Shown here: positions 24,068 through 35,129 of the stretch, piece by piece
Position numbering within the stretch: the stretch's first letter is position 1
How the letters are laid out: every line of letters starts with the position of its first letter
NCBI GenBank assembly: GCA_963693315.1
Contig: OY856186.1
Location: 231,964,392 to 232,028,391, forward strand
Source: Diogma glabrata
Lineage: Eukaryota > Arthropoda > Insecta > Diptera > Cylindrotomidae
Direction of reading: 5' to 3'
Length of the DNA stretch: 64,000 nucleotides
Program-made: the position numbers and the translations under genes
Notes under the pieces: generated by a model
Seen by the model: the letters and a program-made list of their open reading frames with translations, nothing else
What the model was told of the DNA's origin: nothing
The model's database searches: none

Positions 24068-25200
24068 AGCTTGATTATTATATTATAAGTGTGTCAAAAA
24101 ATTACAGTAAATTGTGTCAAAAGAATGATTTTCGGTTATTTTAACCAAAGTTAACCAATTTTTTTGAAAATTATAAAATTAATTTTTTGTGTGACATGAA
24201 ATGTAACTGAACACGAAATTGGACACGAAATATGGTTCTTTTCAGTTTCAACTCCTCCCCCTTTATAGAAACAGTTGAAAAATATCAAGTGGTTGCAGAT
24301 TAAATGTCGTTTTTTAACAAAAATTGTAATTATTAGGAAGAGGTTTCTTAAGTTATTTTGTTGTGTGATTTCCGATTCCAAAACTTCTCAATAACATGAA
24401 TAGGAAAATAAGTTCAACTTTTTGATTATGTTTTTGGAATATTTTTGAAAATTTAAAATTTCAATCTTTGATTTTGGATTAATTTTTGGTATATTTAATT
24501 TTGAATAAAGTTCAAATTTTTGATTTTATTATAATTTTTGGGATTTTGAAAAAAGTTTGTATTTTTGATTTTGTTATAATTTTTGCAATATTGAACAAAC
24601 ATTTAAGTTTTTGATTTTATTGTAATTTTTAAAATATTGAATTTTGGATTTTGTAATATTCTCTTGAATAATTTTTGGAATTTTTAAGAAAATTGGATTT
24701 TTTAATGTTATTATAATTTTTGGAATCTTAGAAAAAGTTTGAATTTTTGATTTTCTTATAATTTTTTTATATCAATTCAATCAGGCGAAAAAAAAAATAA
24801 TTATTTGTATGACATGAAATGTAATTGAACATGAAATTGGTAAAAAACTAAATAATGGGTTGTTTGTTTTCGAAAAGTTGGAATTGCTAAACGCAAAATG
24901 GAGAGGTTTTTGATTAGTATGCAGAGTGTATCATCTTACCACTAAATGTTAATTTATGATCGGTTATAATTTTCCGGCAACATATTGAAGTTTTCGTGTT
25001 AGTTTTGTAATAAACTTCTAAACAGAGATAAAATACTTGTGCTTTTGCAAAGAATTTTATGTTTAATAATAAACATCGCTGCCCAAAAATAAAAACAATG
25101 TCCTCATAAAAGCTTTTTGCCGAAAACTATATAATACTCTTTAAACCAAACCAAAGTCTTGATATCTCAGAGCCTTGAGATTTCAGCCCTTTCATATTTT
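24068..25200 (+). mobile_element. decayed foldback arm
   Basis: Contains TAAGTGTGTCAAAAAATTAC, ATGACATGAAATGTAAT, TTTTTGATTTT subrepeats, AGAGGTTTTTGA, GTTATAATTTTCCGGCAACA and CCTCATAAAAG. It ends CTTGATATCTCAGAGCC ... TTTCAGCCCTTTCATATT. This is the block order of the right-hand FB arms, but the inner end is missing and divergence is higher. Confidence 0.6.
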
Positions 25201-26104
25201 TAATATTGAAATGGCCTGATCAGATAAATGATGTCTTTTGAACCGAAAGACCCCAGAAAAATTTCTTGCTCAGATCTAACGATTGTCACGACGTCTATGC
25301 CTATTTCATCATTGAGCATTACTAGATCCATTTGCATGTTTTCCTGCTGTAGTTTTTGGTTTGCTTGTTTCGAGAATTCAAGAATGTTTTAAGGAGTTCG
25401 AATTTTAATTCGAGTTCAAATTTATACATATTGTTATTTTTATTCCAAAGTTTCAATTCAATAAATGTGGAGGTCATTATAGTATGTGAAGCTACATTAG
25501 ACATCACCCAATAAATTCTGCAAATAAATTGTACTAACAGAAATTAAACATAAAATGTTTCCAGAAATGTTTCTACTCATAAAATATTGTTTTCAATAAA
25601 ACTCTCATTTCTAATTTTTTTTATAAAGTTATAATTTTTCTTTATTTACAAACAGGATTTTTTACGATCAATTAACTTCCTATTTCATTGTCATATACAT
25701 ACAAAAAATAACCATGAAATAATAAAATTCTTAAACGATAAGAATGAAAACTCACATTCAGAAATTTGGAACAAATTCCCAAACGAACAATTTTACGGCC
25801 CTAAAAACCATTATCGTAATTATTTTTTGTTTTATTAGATGAGGCTTAGATTAAAATTAGATTTCAAAATATGGGCTAGCAGATGTGATAAATGAACCAT
25901 GACCAAATGTATGTATGATTGTTAATTTTCTTTTATTAAGGAAATGAAATTAAATTTCAATTATGGTTTTTGACATTTGTCACAAATTTAATACATAAAT
26001 CGGGTAAAATAATTGAAACTTTTTCACATGTTTTCTGTGACAAATTCTTTAAACTACCCAAAAGATTCCAATTTTTGCAATCACATTAGCTTAAGAAAAA
26101 AATA
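25201..26104. other. AT-rich spacer, no feature seen
   Basis: No coding or repeat signal was recognised. Confidence 0.35.
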
Positions 26105-26369
26105 TAGTTTTTATTCACCCACATATTAAAGTGGTACTCTATTACTGTGATTTGCGGCCGTAAAGTGTCACTTTTCAACCATATATTTTGTTGTCATAGC
26201 TACGTCCAAAAAAGTAAAAAACATTTGTATTTGTTTAAATTCTATAAACAGAAATTTTTATTAAAGCAACCTTTAAATTTAAAATTTCATTATCCAATTA
26301 AAATTATTGTAGTAAAGTATTTTGTCAAAACTTGTTCAACGTATTTTCATTTCAAAATTTATGCAAAAT
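26105..26369. repeat. dispersed repeat, inverted copy of 9160-9700 region
   Basis: CACATATTAAAGTGGTACTC, GTGATTTGCGGCCGTAAAGT, GTCATAGCTACGTCC and AAAGTAAAAAACATTT are shared with the 9180-9680 block, partly in reverse orientation. It adjoins MITE family A copy 2, as the related sequence at 5290-5394 also does. Confidence 0.5.
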
Positions 26370-26429
26370 TATAATTTTGATTTAGAATAAACAATTTTTT
26401 TAAATATTTTGCTAGCGGCGAATAAAAAA

Positions 26430-26559
26430 TAGTATATGATGCACGGACGTAAGCTATTTTGGACTTAATGTGGGTGCAAATCTCGGCTAGCGTCTCGATT
26501 TGCAAACTCCACATACGTCCAAAATCTTTAGCTTTACATCCTTGCATCATAATGTACTA
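26430..26559. mobile_element. 130-bp MITE, family A copy 2
   Basis: The ends are TAGTATATGATGCACGGACG and CCTTGCATCATAATGTACTA. The body holds AAATCTCGGCTAGCG. It has the same length as, and opposite orientation to, copy 1 at 3691-3820. Confidence 0.7.
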
Positions 26560-26569
26560 TTGTGCCCTA

Positions 26570-28927
26570 ACAATTTTTTTTGAAGTTATAAGATAACCCA
26601 CGAATGTGACATTAGTCTGGCCAATTGACGATATTTTACACCCTCCCCCCCCCTCCTTTTGAAAAATAACCACAAATACGAGCATGTATCTTGAAAAGTG
26701 AATTCATTTTGGATTAATGTTTAATGGGTTCTTTTCTGCAAAATTTTGCTAAAATTTAGAAGCATAATAATTTTTCATTTGTTATCAAAATTTTTTAGTG
26801 AAAATTGCAATGCTTGTTAGTTATGTTAAAAAAAAGCTACATTTAATCGGCATTTAACTAACGTTTATCCACCTGTTTTTATTAGTCCGAAAGGGTTCAA
26901 ATTCTATTCAGTCAAACTACAAAGCTAAAAAAGAAGAGATTTTTTTAGGTTTAACCGATTAACGTTAAGAATGAAATATATGAAAAAAACGTTGACTTTA
27001 GGTGCTAATAGGTGTTGATGTGGAGTTTTTTCATGATATCCATTTACAAAATCCCCTCCTATATACGTACCTCCAACGGTTCTCGTGGTTAAAGAATTTT
27101 TTCTGCTTTAAATTTTTCTTCGAAATATTCCATTGTCCTCAAATAGTAGAAATTCATGATCAAAACTTTTCAAAGCATAAAAAACCTCAGAAAATAAAAT
27201 GTAATGAATTAATTCATAGCAACAAAATTATTCAAATATTAATAAAAATTCAAAGATTTTCTATGAATTTTCTTTTTGTGATTAAAATGTCCGTTTTCAT
27301 GGACAAAAAAAAATTGGATTCGAATCGGAGCTACAGAAAAACAATTTTAGAATTACAGAAAAACAATTTTAGTTTAGAATTTAAACCTTTTTTTCCCATT
27401 ATTTTGTCACATTGAGTAAGAATTTCATTGACATATTTTTTCTTACGAATGAATGAATTTTAATTTATTTAAAGAAATTCGAAACGAAAATAATTTTAAG
27501 CTGTTTCCGCTTTGCATCTTTATATTTAGCAAAGAAAATTTAACAATCCAACAAAAAACTTAATACATTTTAATCTGAAAAAAAAAAAAACGAAAATGAA
27601 AACAACAAACCTTAATAAACTTATTTTATTTTCAAAGCAACAAAATATCAACGAATGCAATAAGCGATTTCACATTGGTGAAGGTGAAAAGTTTATTAAA
27701 CAGATATTGAAACTTTAGTTAAAAACTTTTCACACAAAAAAAATAACAGCATAATGAGTTTTCTTTAAAAGAAGAAGGAAAACATATTTGATCTTAATTC
27801 AAATTGAAAAATAAAATGAAAATGTATGTACGAGTATGGGGTAGGTGGTTCTAAGGAAAATATAAAATTAGGTCAATTGTTAAATTTATTTTTATTTTAT
27901 TTTAGTTTTTCTTGTAAAAATAAAAATAATCAAAAACAATGAAAATAAAAATAAAAACAACAACATATTTGGATAACATCAAAATGAAACAGAAAACTTA
28001 AAATAATAAAAATAAAGAAACATGAATTTCTTTTATGTTATAGGTGTTTTGGTGCTGTTGTTAGAGGTGAGATTATTGACAAAAAAATTCAATATAATTA
28101 ATGCGGACGTGGATTTGATTAAATATAGGGAAGGGTAACCAAGGTAATATACGCTTTGCGCTAAATGACGCAGCTGAATATATACAATCGAAATAGAATT
28201 TTGCGAAACATTATCATGATTCATATTAATTAGTCAGGTTAGTCTGTGTTGGTTATAATGCTTAAAAATGTATCTGGGCTCCAGCATTTCTCGACATGAA
28301 GAAAATATTAAAAACTTCATTTGTGCCTTATTAAATATATCTTTGGCAGAACTAAGCCACAGGATACTAGCGGAAGTTAAGAAAAATTCCTATGCCGGTG
28401 CAGAAGAACGGTAGTGGCATACCTGCAATCTGGATAAAGTTATTCCTTGGTTTTCAAAAACACTGACAGGATCAACCAAGCCGTCATAGGCTCGTTAGTG
28501 GAGAAAAATATGTTTTTGGTAGATTACAAATTTAAAATCTTTAGTTTAGTTTTTAAAAATTTCAATCTACTCCAACGAATAACCTTATGCCGGCAGATAT
28601 TCAACAAACCGTTAAAAAGACGATACGTTGACTTTAAGTTACCTTCAAGAGCAGTTTTGAACTACGTCACGTTGCTAGTAAATGTGAAGCTGAAGTAAAT
28701 GTAATGCACATATATGTCAAAGACCTATGACAAAAACCAATCGGTCTCAAATTTGATAAACAAATGTGTTTATTCTGTTTGTGCACATTTCTGATTTAAA
28801 TTATTAACGTTATAGGTTTTTATATGCAAAATTTGATTAAATTACAAGTTATTGGCATAAAAATATAAATTTTATAGTCATTCTATTAGTTGACATAGGC
28901 GTGATTTTAACAGTTGAAAGCGCGAAA
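26570..28927. other. AT-rich region without a supported gene
   Basis: An open frame of 137 codons (27002-27415) is low-complexity and lysine/phenylalanine/isoleucine-rich as expected from base composition, and I do not call it a gene. A 48-codon frame near 28268-28412 (reading SRHEENIKNFICALL) has a more ordinary composition, but I do not recognise it. A short C-tract lies near 26644-26656. Confidence 0.4.
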
Positions 28928-29095
28928 TAAACGACAAAATGAGGTGGGTAATCTTTACACGTGGTTGAAATAATGCTTCTTTGGACTACTGTGCCTAACT
29001 AAAAAGATAAGAATAAATATAAAATAAATATATCATTTTGAAATTTAGAGTAATGTTTATTGATAATATAATTTACAACATGTGTAATAAAAAAG
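28928..29095 (-). repeat. dispersed repeat, copy 1
   Basis: Reverse-complement of 49920-50075. Shared blocks include ACATGTTGTAAATTATATTA, TCAATAAA..TACTCTAAAT, CCAAAGAAG and CGTGTAAAGATT. The two copies are about 21 kb apart and in opposite orientation. Ends and class are unresolved. Confidence 0.6.
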
Positions 29096-29582
29096 CATAT
29101 TTACATAATGTATTACAAAGTATATCAAATTAAATTTAACGATGAATAAATGTCCATTTAATTCAACAACAAGATTTGGTACAACAATTGATGCGGTTTT
29201 TTCAAGAAAATGCAAATTTTGAAAATAACGTTTAAGTTTCTTTAAGATAACTTTAGTTATCAAAAACCTCTAATTTCATATTTCAATTATGATAATATAA
29301 TTGAATTGACTTTTACCGCATTTACAGTGACATAGCCAAATTAGTAGATACATAGTATATTAATTTTCATCTTTTCATATTTAATATGAGCTTACAGCGT
29401 GGCATTCAAATTAAATCTTTTCTGTTATAAACACATTTAAATTTAGTTTAGTTTAAAATGGTATCTGTCAAAATTTTATAAAAGTTATACAAAATATGAT
29501 AACTATACCATTTCTCAAATTATTTCTCTGATTGTTGAAAAATACTTGACGAGTAGAGTAGAAATTTCATGATTTAAAATTT

Positions 29583-29760
29583 TTAGGATCAGGAGAAGGT
29601 GTGTTATGCTCGCAATATGGTACTGTCCAGCATGTGGTGTTGGTAGATTCTAATTCAAAACAATTTGGTTCTGTGCAGGATGTATTAACTGGAATCTAAG
29701 GCTTGACAGTTCAGACAGCTAGACGAGCTGCATTATCAGCAAAGAATAGATTCTAGTTAA
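29583..29760 (+). pseudogene. coding-like fragment of unknown protein
   Basis: Directly after a TTTTTAG that could act as a splice acceptor, one frame stays open for about 37 codons. After a single TAA it continues for about 18 more. It contains QYGTVQHVVLVDSNSKQFG, then VQDVLTG, and after the stop LTVQTARRAALSAKNRF. Composition is that of a normal protein rather than AT-rich noise. The stop is in a context where one C-to-T change of a CAA would create it. I do not recognise the family. It could be a host pseudo-exon or a piece of a transposon protein. Confidence 0.4.
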
Positions 29761-29989
29761 TTCACTCTATGAATTCCATCCTTGAACTACCAATCTACAT
29801 GTTGTGCATTGTCCTAGTTTTACCATCTGACAGATCACTATACAAGTAGCTTTTGCATCGCCATCGGCGATACCATATTGTTATTTAACATTTCTTTCAT
29901 TAAAACAACCATATTATAAGGGCTTTCTTCCATATATACGGACACTCCTCCTGCAATATCTAAATTTGTTATTAATCGTAAACATGAAC

Positions 29990-30108
29990 TAAACATAAAA
30001 ATAATTAATCAACTGCGCATTCTGCAATAGCTTAATTTTGTATTAAACATAAAAATAATTAATCAACTGCGCATTCTGCAATAGCTAAATTTTGTATTAA
30101 ACTTAATC
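29990..30108. repeat. 54-bp tandem duplication, two copies
   Basis: ATAATTAATCAACTGCGCAT begins at 30001 and again at 30055, and the units are nearly identical through TTTTGTATTAAAC. A weaker related stretch precedes them. Confidence 0.8.
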
Positions 30109-31472
30109 ACTAATACACAGGCGCCGACTGTTCCTTTACCTTTACCTTCACCCGACTTTTCCTTTATGAATTTTTTTTATGTGTACTTGCAAATCTGTTA
30201 CATATTTAAATAAGAAAAAAATGAAAATTCTTCAAAGCATCAACAAAACTTGTTTTTCATTTTTTTTACAATACAACGGAAGAAAGAAACGGAGTGCAAT
30301 CTATGTCCTTTGTCTCGCTTAGATGATTAGCAAAAATTATTATTTTAGGATGGATTTTTCGAAAATAGTTCAGTTCACGTTGGATATCGTTGGATATTAA
30401 ATAATTCTTGCTTTACATTAGAATTTGTGATTTGTTAATTTGGAAATAGGATCAAATGTACAAAGATCCAGAGAATAATTAAATTATTTCCTGAATTGGA
30501 TGTTGTATTTGAAACATAAAAAGTAATTTTGTGTCGCGATTTATACTCAAAGAAATAAAAACAATATAAAATTAAGCTCAAAGCTAAAAATATTGTGGAC
30601 GGTGGGTGTATATTTGTGTAAACTTAAAAGAAGCGAAGTAACGCTACACAAAAATAAACAATTCGATGGTTTTTTTTTCTGAATAACGTTACTTCGGTTG
30701 TGTATCTGAAATTACGAAAAATCCTCAGATTTTTTAATGAATAATAGTTGAATACACCCATAAATAATACAATTAGTTTTTTGCACACAACTCTTAATAC
30801 AACTCTTTTTTTGATAAACTCATAAATTAACGATTAAACTTATAAAAAATAATTATCCTGTTCTGTTTTAATTATTTTGTTTGAAGTATCATATCAGCCC
30901 GTTGTATTGTGAAAGTGCATTATTACAGTGAATTCGCTTTGGGATAACAAATAACAAATGTGGTGCTTCTTGTTTTTTGTAAAAAGAGCAACACCAAAAA
31001 ATTTCTAATAACTATTGTGTTTAATTCATATCTTCCAAATAGGACGATCAAAAGAAAAAGAAAATTTATAAAACTACATAAATTTAAAAGCCTGTTACTG
31101 TATAGTTACATGTTTAATAGATATATAAATCAAACAAATCAAAAGATCATAGTTTGGTTTCTTCCGACGAGGAAACTGTAAGCAAGGTGTACCTGCAAAC
31201 ACGTATGAAATTTTATTGAATTACAAGAAATTTTATTGGATGAAATTCTATTTCCACCAGATAGAATAAACCTCAAACAACATTCATGACTCCACATAAC
31301 TCTAAGCTAAGTTTTTTTTGTATTATATCTTTTTTTTTTCTAATTTTTTTTTCTAACGAACAGAAATAGTAACATTATTTCATACAACATAATCATACAT
31401 AATAAAATATTATTTCATCTTAGTAGGCGCATAAATGTTATAAATTTGTAATTTATTTTTGACAAATAAACA
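30109..31472. other. AT-rich spacer, no feature seen
   Basis: No coding or repeat structure was recognised. Short AT-rich frames only. Confidence 0.35.
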
Positions 31473-32093
31473 TAAACATTAGAGTGGATTGATTTACAAA
31501 GGATTTTTGTAACCCCCTTGGCAACACTCAATTTTTAGCATGAGGGGCTCCCAAAAACAGTGTCGGCATAGAAATAAGCGATCTGCACCAGTGTCTTGGG
31601 TTTCGGAATTCTCGATTTATGTAATAAGCTTATATATCGCCAGATCGAACCGCTAGAACAGCCGCCATTTCATTAAATTCCAGCCTATTTTCACGATCTT
31701 GGTCTTGCTGGAAAGGTATTTGTGTGTTCTATTTTTGCGCGAATTTCATTAATTGATTGATGATTAATAATTACGGAGACGACGATGAGCACATACACTG
31801 TTAGTGTGTGGTATTTGTTGTTGTTTCAAATTCCACTGGTCAGTAAACAATTTATAATAAAGAAAATTATCCTAAACAAAATTTGACTGTATCTATAAAC
31901 TATATAAACTATATAGAATACAATGAATATTTATTCTACTCCGTCTGCTATGTGATTAATTCGTTGGATTTTTGAGCTTTGTCACCTAAATATATTTCTG
32001 CGAATGCTCAGTTCTATATCAAATGCAACGACGAACACTTCACGTCAGTACAAGAACAAAATTATTGTGCATAAGAAGTTTCTGAAAGTGAAA

Positions 32094-32291
32094 ATGGAAA
32101 ATGAAAATTTGGAAAAAGTACAGGACGCACGCGCTGAGGCAAAGGCCGACATCGAACGTATGCGCGTCTTGCGTCGGGAACGAGAGCAAGCTGGAGTCAA
32201 GGCGCCAGTAAAAAGCGCAGAACAAGAAGAGAAAAAATACCGGCCACTCCCAAGAAGATGTGCTCAACTACGTGCAGACAAGAAGGATTAA
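32094..32291 (+). CDS. small charged ORF inside the DNA transposon
   Basis: A 65-codon frame from ATG at 32094 (or 95 codons from 32004). It is rich in Glu, Lys and Arg, with a predicted helical, possibly coiled-coil stretch such as ARAEAKADIERMRVLRRERE. The end is basic (RADKKD). It runs toward the 3' end of the minus-strand transposase remnant, so the two are convergent. An AATAAA lies about 40 bp past its stop. Composition differs from the AT-rich noise around, which argues for a real or recently real gene. No family was recognised. It could be an accessory transposon protein or a captured exon. Confidence 0.45.
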   Translation: MENENLEKVQDARAEAKADIERMRVLRREREQAGVKAPVKSAEQEEKKYRPLPRRCAQLRADKKD

Positions 32292-32449
32292 AAACCTATT
32301 TGTTTTTTAAATTTATTTTTTTTTTGCAATGGTGAATAAAACTATCATTTTTTGTTATATCATGAACGCTCGCTTTTTTTTCATTACGGACAGAAGATAT
32401 AAGATATATTATAGGATATAATAGAAATATAAGATTTGATGTTGTCTAA

Positions 32450-33762
32450 CTAAGCCATATCTTTTTTGGATTCCGTTTTTGGTCGTTTCGCGCGCGATGT
32501 GATTGTAGAAACAATCACACCTTCTCTACGCTTTTTTGTGGCTACGACCGTTGCAGCCTCTGTAACGCTTTTTATGTGCCGTTCAGTGCCTTGAATGTGG
32601 CATGGGACCTCTGTAATGGTATCCGTTATGATGCCACAATATTCTGCAAGCAATTCAAGTTCCTCGTAAGACCTTGTGCGCGTGGTGGCTCTGTATATGG
32701 CGAATTCCAGTAGATGAGATCGTGATAGTGCTGACAATTGAACAATATTTGTGGACGGACGCACTCCCGAACAATTCCGTATTCTTCTGCAAAATTATCG
32801 TCTCTGGATCGCAGTATTCTCTGGTAGCCGACTTGCCGAATATTGGGGTCCTCGTCGAATATCATTGCCAGCAGCAGATTTTCCGAATGTGCGAAGTACG
32901 AGTTACGTGCGCAAACATCCTTGATGATATTAAAATAATAGCTTGGCAAATACCGACTAAATTTAATGAGATTAAAAAAGTGGATGCTGCCTTTAGTGCA
33001 TTGATATCGATGTTTTACGCCAAAATAGATGGGTACGTAGACGCCATAATATATTCTGCCAAATCGTATAAGTTCTTAGACGGCTCTGCGGTTCCAACAT
33101 AGAGTCGAAGAACTCTGCTGGCTTTCGTTAGCCATCGCGCGTGATGAATTTTGCCCCGCATCCTATTAGCTGAAGCTGTTGGGCATTCACCAGTTAACAC
33201 AGCGACAGAAATGTGGTACAAATATTCTTCCTCTGTTGATAGGTCAAAATGAGCAATATTTTGCGGAAGTTTTTGCTCATCGACGGGAATAGGACGAAAA
33301 TTTTGAATCTGAGAAGTAAAATGCAAGGAAAACATAAGAATAAATAATTTGAAAATTGAAATACAGTATAAAATTCGATTAAGTGAATAGAATAGATAAC
33401 TATATGGATAAATCGAAACACATAATACGTACTGGTAATGGCTTATCAACGTTTTCTATTGATTTCGAAATAGTGCCCGATGCTGTTGTTGGACCTGTGG
33501 TAACGGATTTATCCATTTTCTCAAATAAAGGGTGGAAAGGCAATTCGTTAAAATGCAACATGCATATGAACCAATGCAGTGGCCTCTCAAGTTTGATTTC
33601 TAAATTTCGCAGTATTCCATTTCCTCTGCCTGTGTTCTTTACTTCACCGTCGGAGCAAAAGCCAATCAATGAACTGGTGTCCATTTGCTTTTCTTGTTGC
33701 AGAAAATCCATTAGAACTTGAATGAAAGAATTAATAATCATCAATTGATGAAATTCATGCAA
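32450..33762 (-). pseudogene. DDE-type transposase remnant with intron
   Basis: Read on the minus strand, the first exon (33762-33433) carries FCSDGEVKNTGRGNG and HWFICMLHFNELPF, a catalytic-type Asp followed by a C-x2-H motif as in hAT-like DDE transposases. A 124-nt intron (33432-33309) has clean GTACGT and TTCTCAG borders and joins the frame in phase 0. The second part has HARWLTKASRVLRLYV. The third has ARNSYFAHSENLLLAM and DEDPNIRQVGYQRIL, and the last has EVPCHIQGTERHIKSVTEA. These are hallmarks of an otherwise unnamed transposase-like protein common in aphids, Hydra and other animals (from memory of the family, not searched). Two single-base frameshifts (near 33018 and 32695) and absence of the N-terminal part with the first catalytic Asp make it inactive. 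Confidence 0.7.
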
Positions 33763-34291
33763 ATATGCATATATCGATTTTTGTTCAATATTTTAAAACG
33801 CTCATTATATGGACAAAAATTGTCCGATTTCATTGAAATCAGTCTCATTGGAAAGGTATTTATGTATTCTTTACGTGTTTGAACTTATCTGTGCGATTTG
33901 ATGCAATAGAAATTCAGAAAAAAAAACATTAAACATTACATGACGCGCAAAATTAGGCTTAAATCGACATTCCGGGTCAACAAAATAATATTTTTTCTCT
34001 CAAATTGCACCGGCCAATTAAATCAACGTATAAAACACACAAATACCTTTCAAACAAGACCAAGGTCGTGAAAATAGGCTGGACTTTAATGAAATGGCGG
34101 CTATTCTAGCGATTCGCTCTTATGCTATTCGCTCTTACGCTCTATAAGCTTATTACATAAATCGAGAATCCCGAAACCCAAGACACTGGTGCAGATCACT
34201 TATTTCTATGCCGACACTGTTTTTGGGAGCCCCTCATGCGAAAAATTAGTGTAGCCAAGGGGGTTGGCAAATCAATCCACTCTAATAAACA

Positions 34292-34634
34292 TACAATCAT
34301 TTATGAATGAAAACGGACATTTTTACTATTTGCAAATTGCATTTTCACATAATTTTGTATGTGAATTTTTGTTTTAAATTAATATATTAAGTAGGCCGAA
34401 AATGTTCGCTACCTTCCCACCAGAGAAAAATAATCGAAACAATTCGTTTTGATTTGTTAAAAAATAGTAAATGAAGCGTATTTATTGGACCTTATCGAAA
34501 CTTTATTTAGTAAGTTGAATTGTCACTATTATTGCTCTCGTTTACCAAATATTCACATATTGATGCATATTTGTGTTTTTTCTTCCATTCATTCCTTTTG
34601 AATATATTCAGAAATATGAAATCTTAAACTAAAC
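34292..34634. other. AT-rich spacer, no feature seen
   Basis: Sequence between the DNA transposon and the left target duplication of the Penelope-like structure. Nothing was recognised. Confidence 0.4.
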
Positions 34635-35129
34635 CTTATTTATAGATCTTTTTTGATTGTTTAGCAACATAAAATTTTATAATTTAAGTTTTTTGTAAAA
34701 TTTTTTGTGCTTTAGTCCTTCAGTTTTAATATCTTTTTGGTTTTTATCTTTTGGCAATAGTGGTCAACCTTCGCCGCAAGCTCAGATAATAGACTAAAAT
34801 TTTTTCATTTAATTAAAAATCAAGATTTCAAAACTATCATTTTTATTTTCTTAATTTTCAAACCGTTATAATTTTTTCGAGAGACGTTTCGGTGATTGTA
34901 TGTCACCTTTTTCAATCTCCATATCTAAAAACATAATATTTACTTTATTATTGAGTTACAATTTGTAAAGGGAAATTTAATTAAACTTACATTTTCTATT
35001 GTTAAACTAACTTGTTATTACTAACTTTCCAACCATTAACTAAACTTTTTCATAGACGCTTTGGTTCATTTAGTCACAAACATTAAAAATTAAAAAATTA
35101 ACAAATTAAAATTATATTAACATTATGAC

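Larger units (their letters stand above)
31479..34285. mobile_element. DNA transposon with long TIRs and 6-bp target duplication
   Basis: Ends are inverted: TTAGAGTGGATTGATTT at 31479, and the same read on the minus strand from 34285. The repeat continues imperfectly for about 260 bp per side, including ATGAGGGGCTCCCAAAAACA, CCAGTGTCTTGGGTTTCGG and CGCCATTTCATTAAA. The flanks carry TAAACA on both sides (31473-31478 and 34286-34291). Inside are a minus-strand transposase remnant and a convergent small plus-strand ORF. Six-base duplications are unusual; IS3EU-type elements are one candidate, but I cannot assign the superfamily with certainty. Confidence 0.85.

Noticed and set aside
27002..27415. 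137-codon open frame
   Set aside because: Phe/Lys/Ile-rich composition follows the local AT content. There is no motif or homologue I can name, and an imperfect internal DNA duplication near 27340 is carried along. Considered chance.
33383..33721. Plus-strand frame of 112 codons and neighbouring plus-strand frames at 32674-33102
   Set aside because: They lie antisense to the transposase remnant, whose minus-strand reading has recognisable motifs and correct splice sites.
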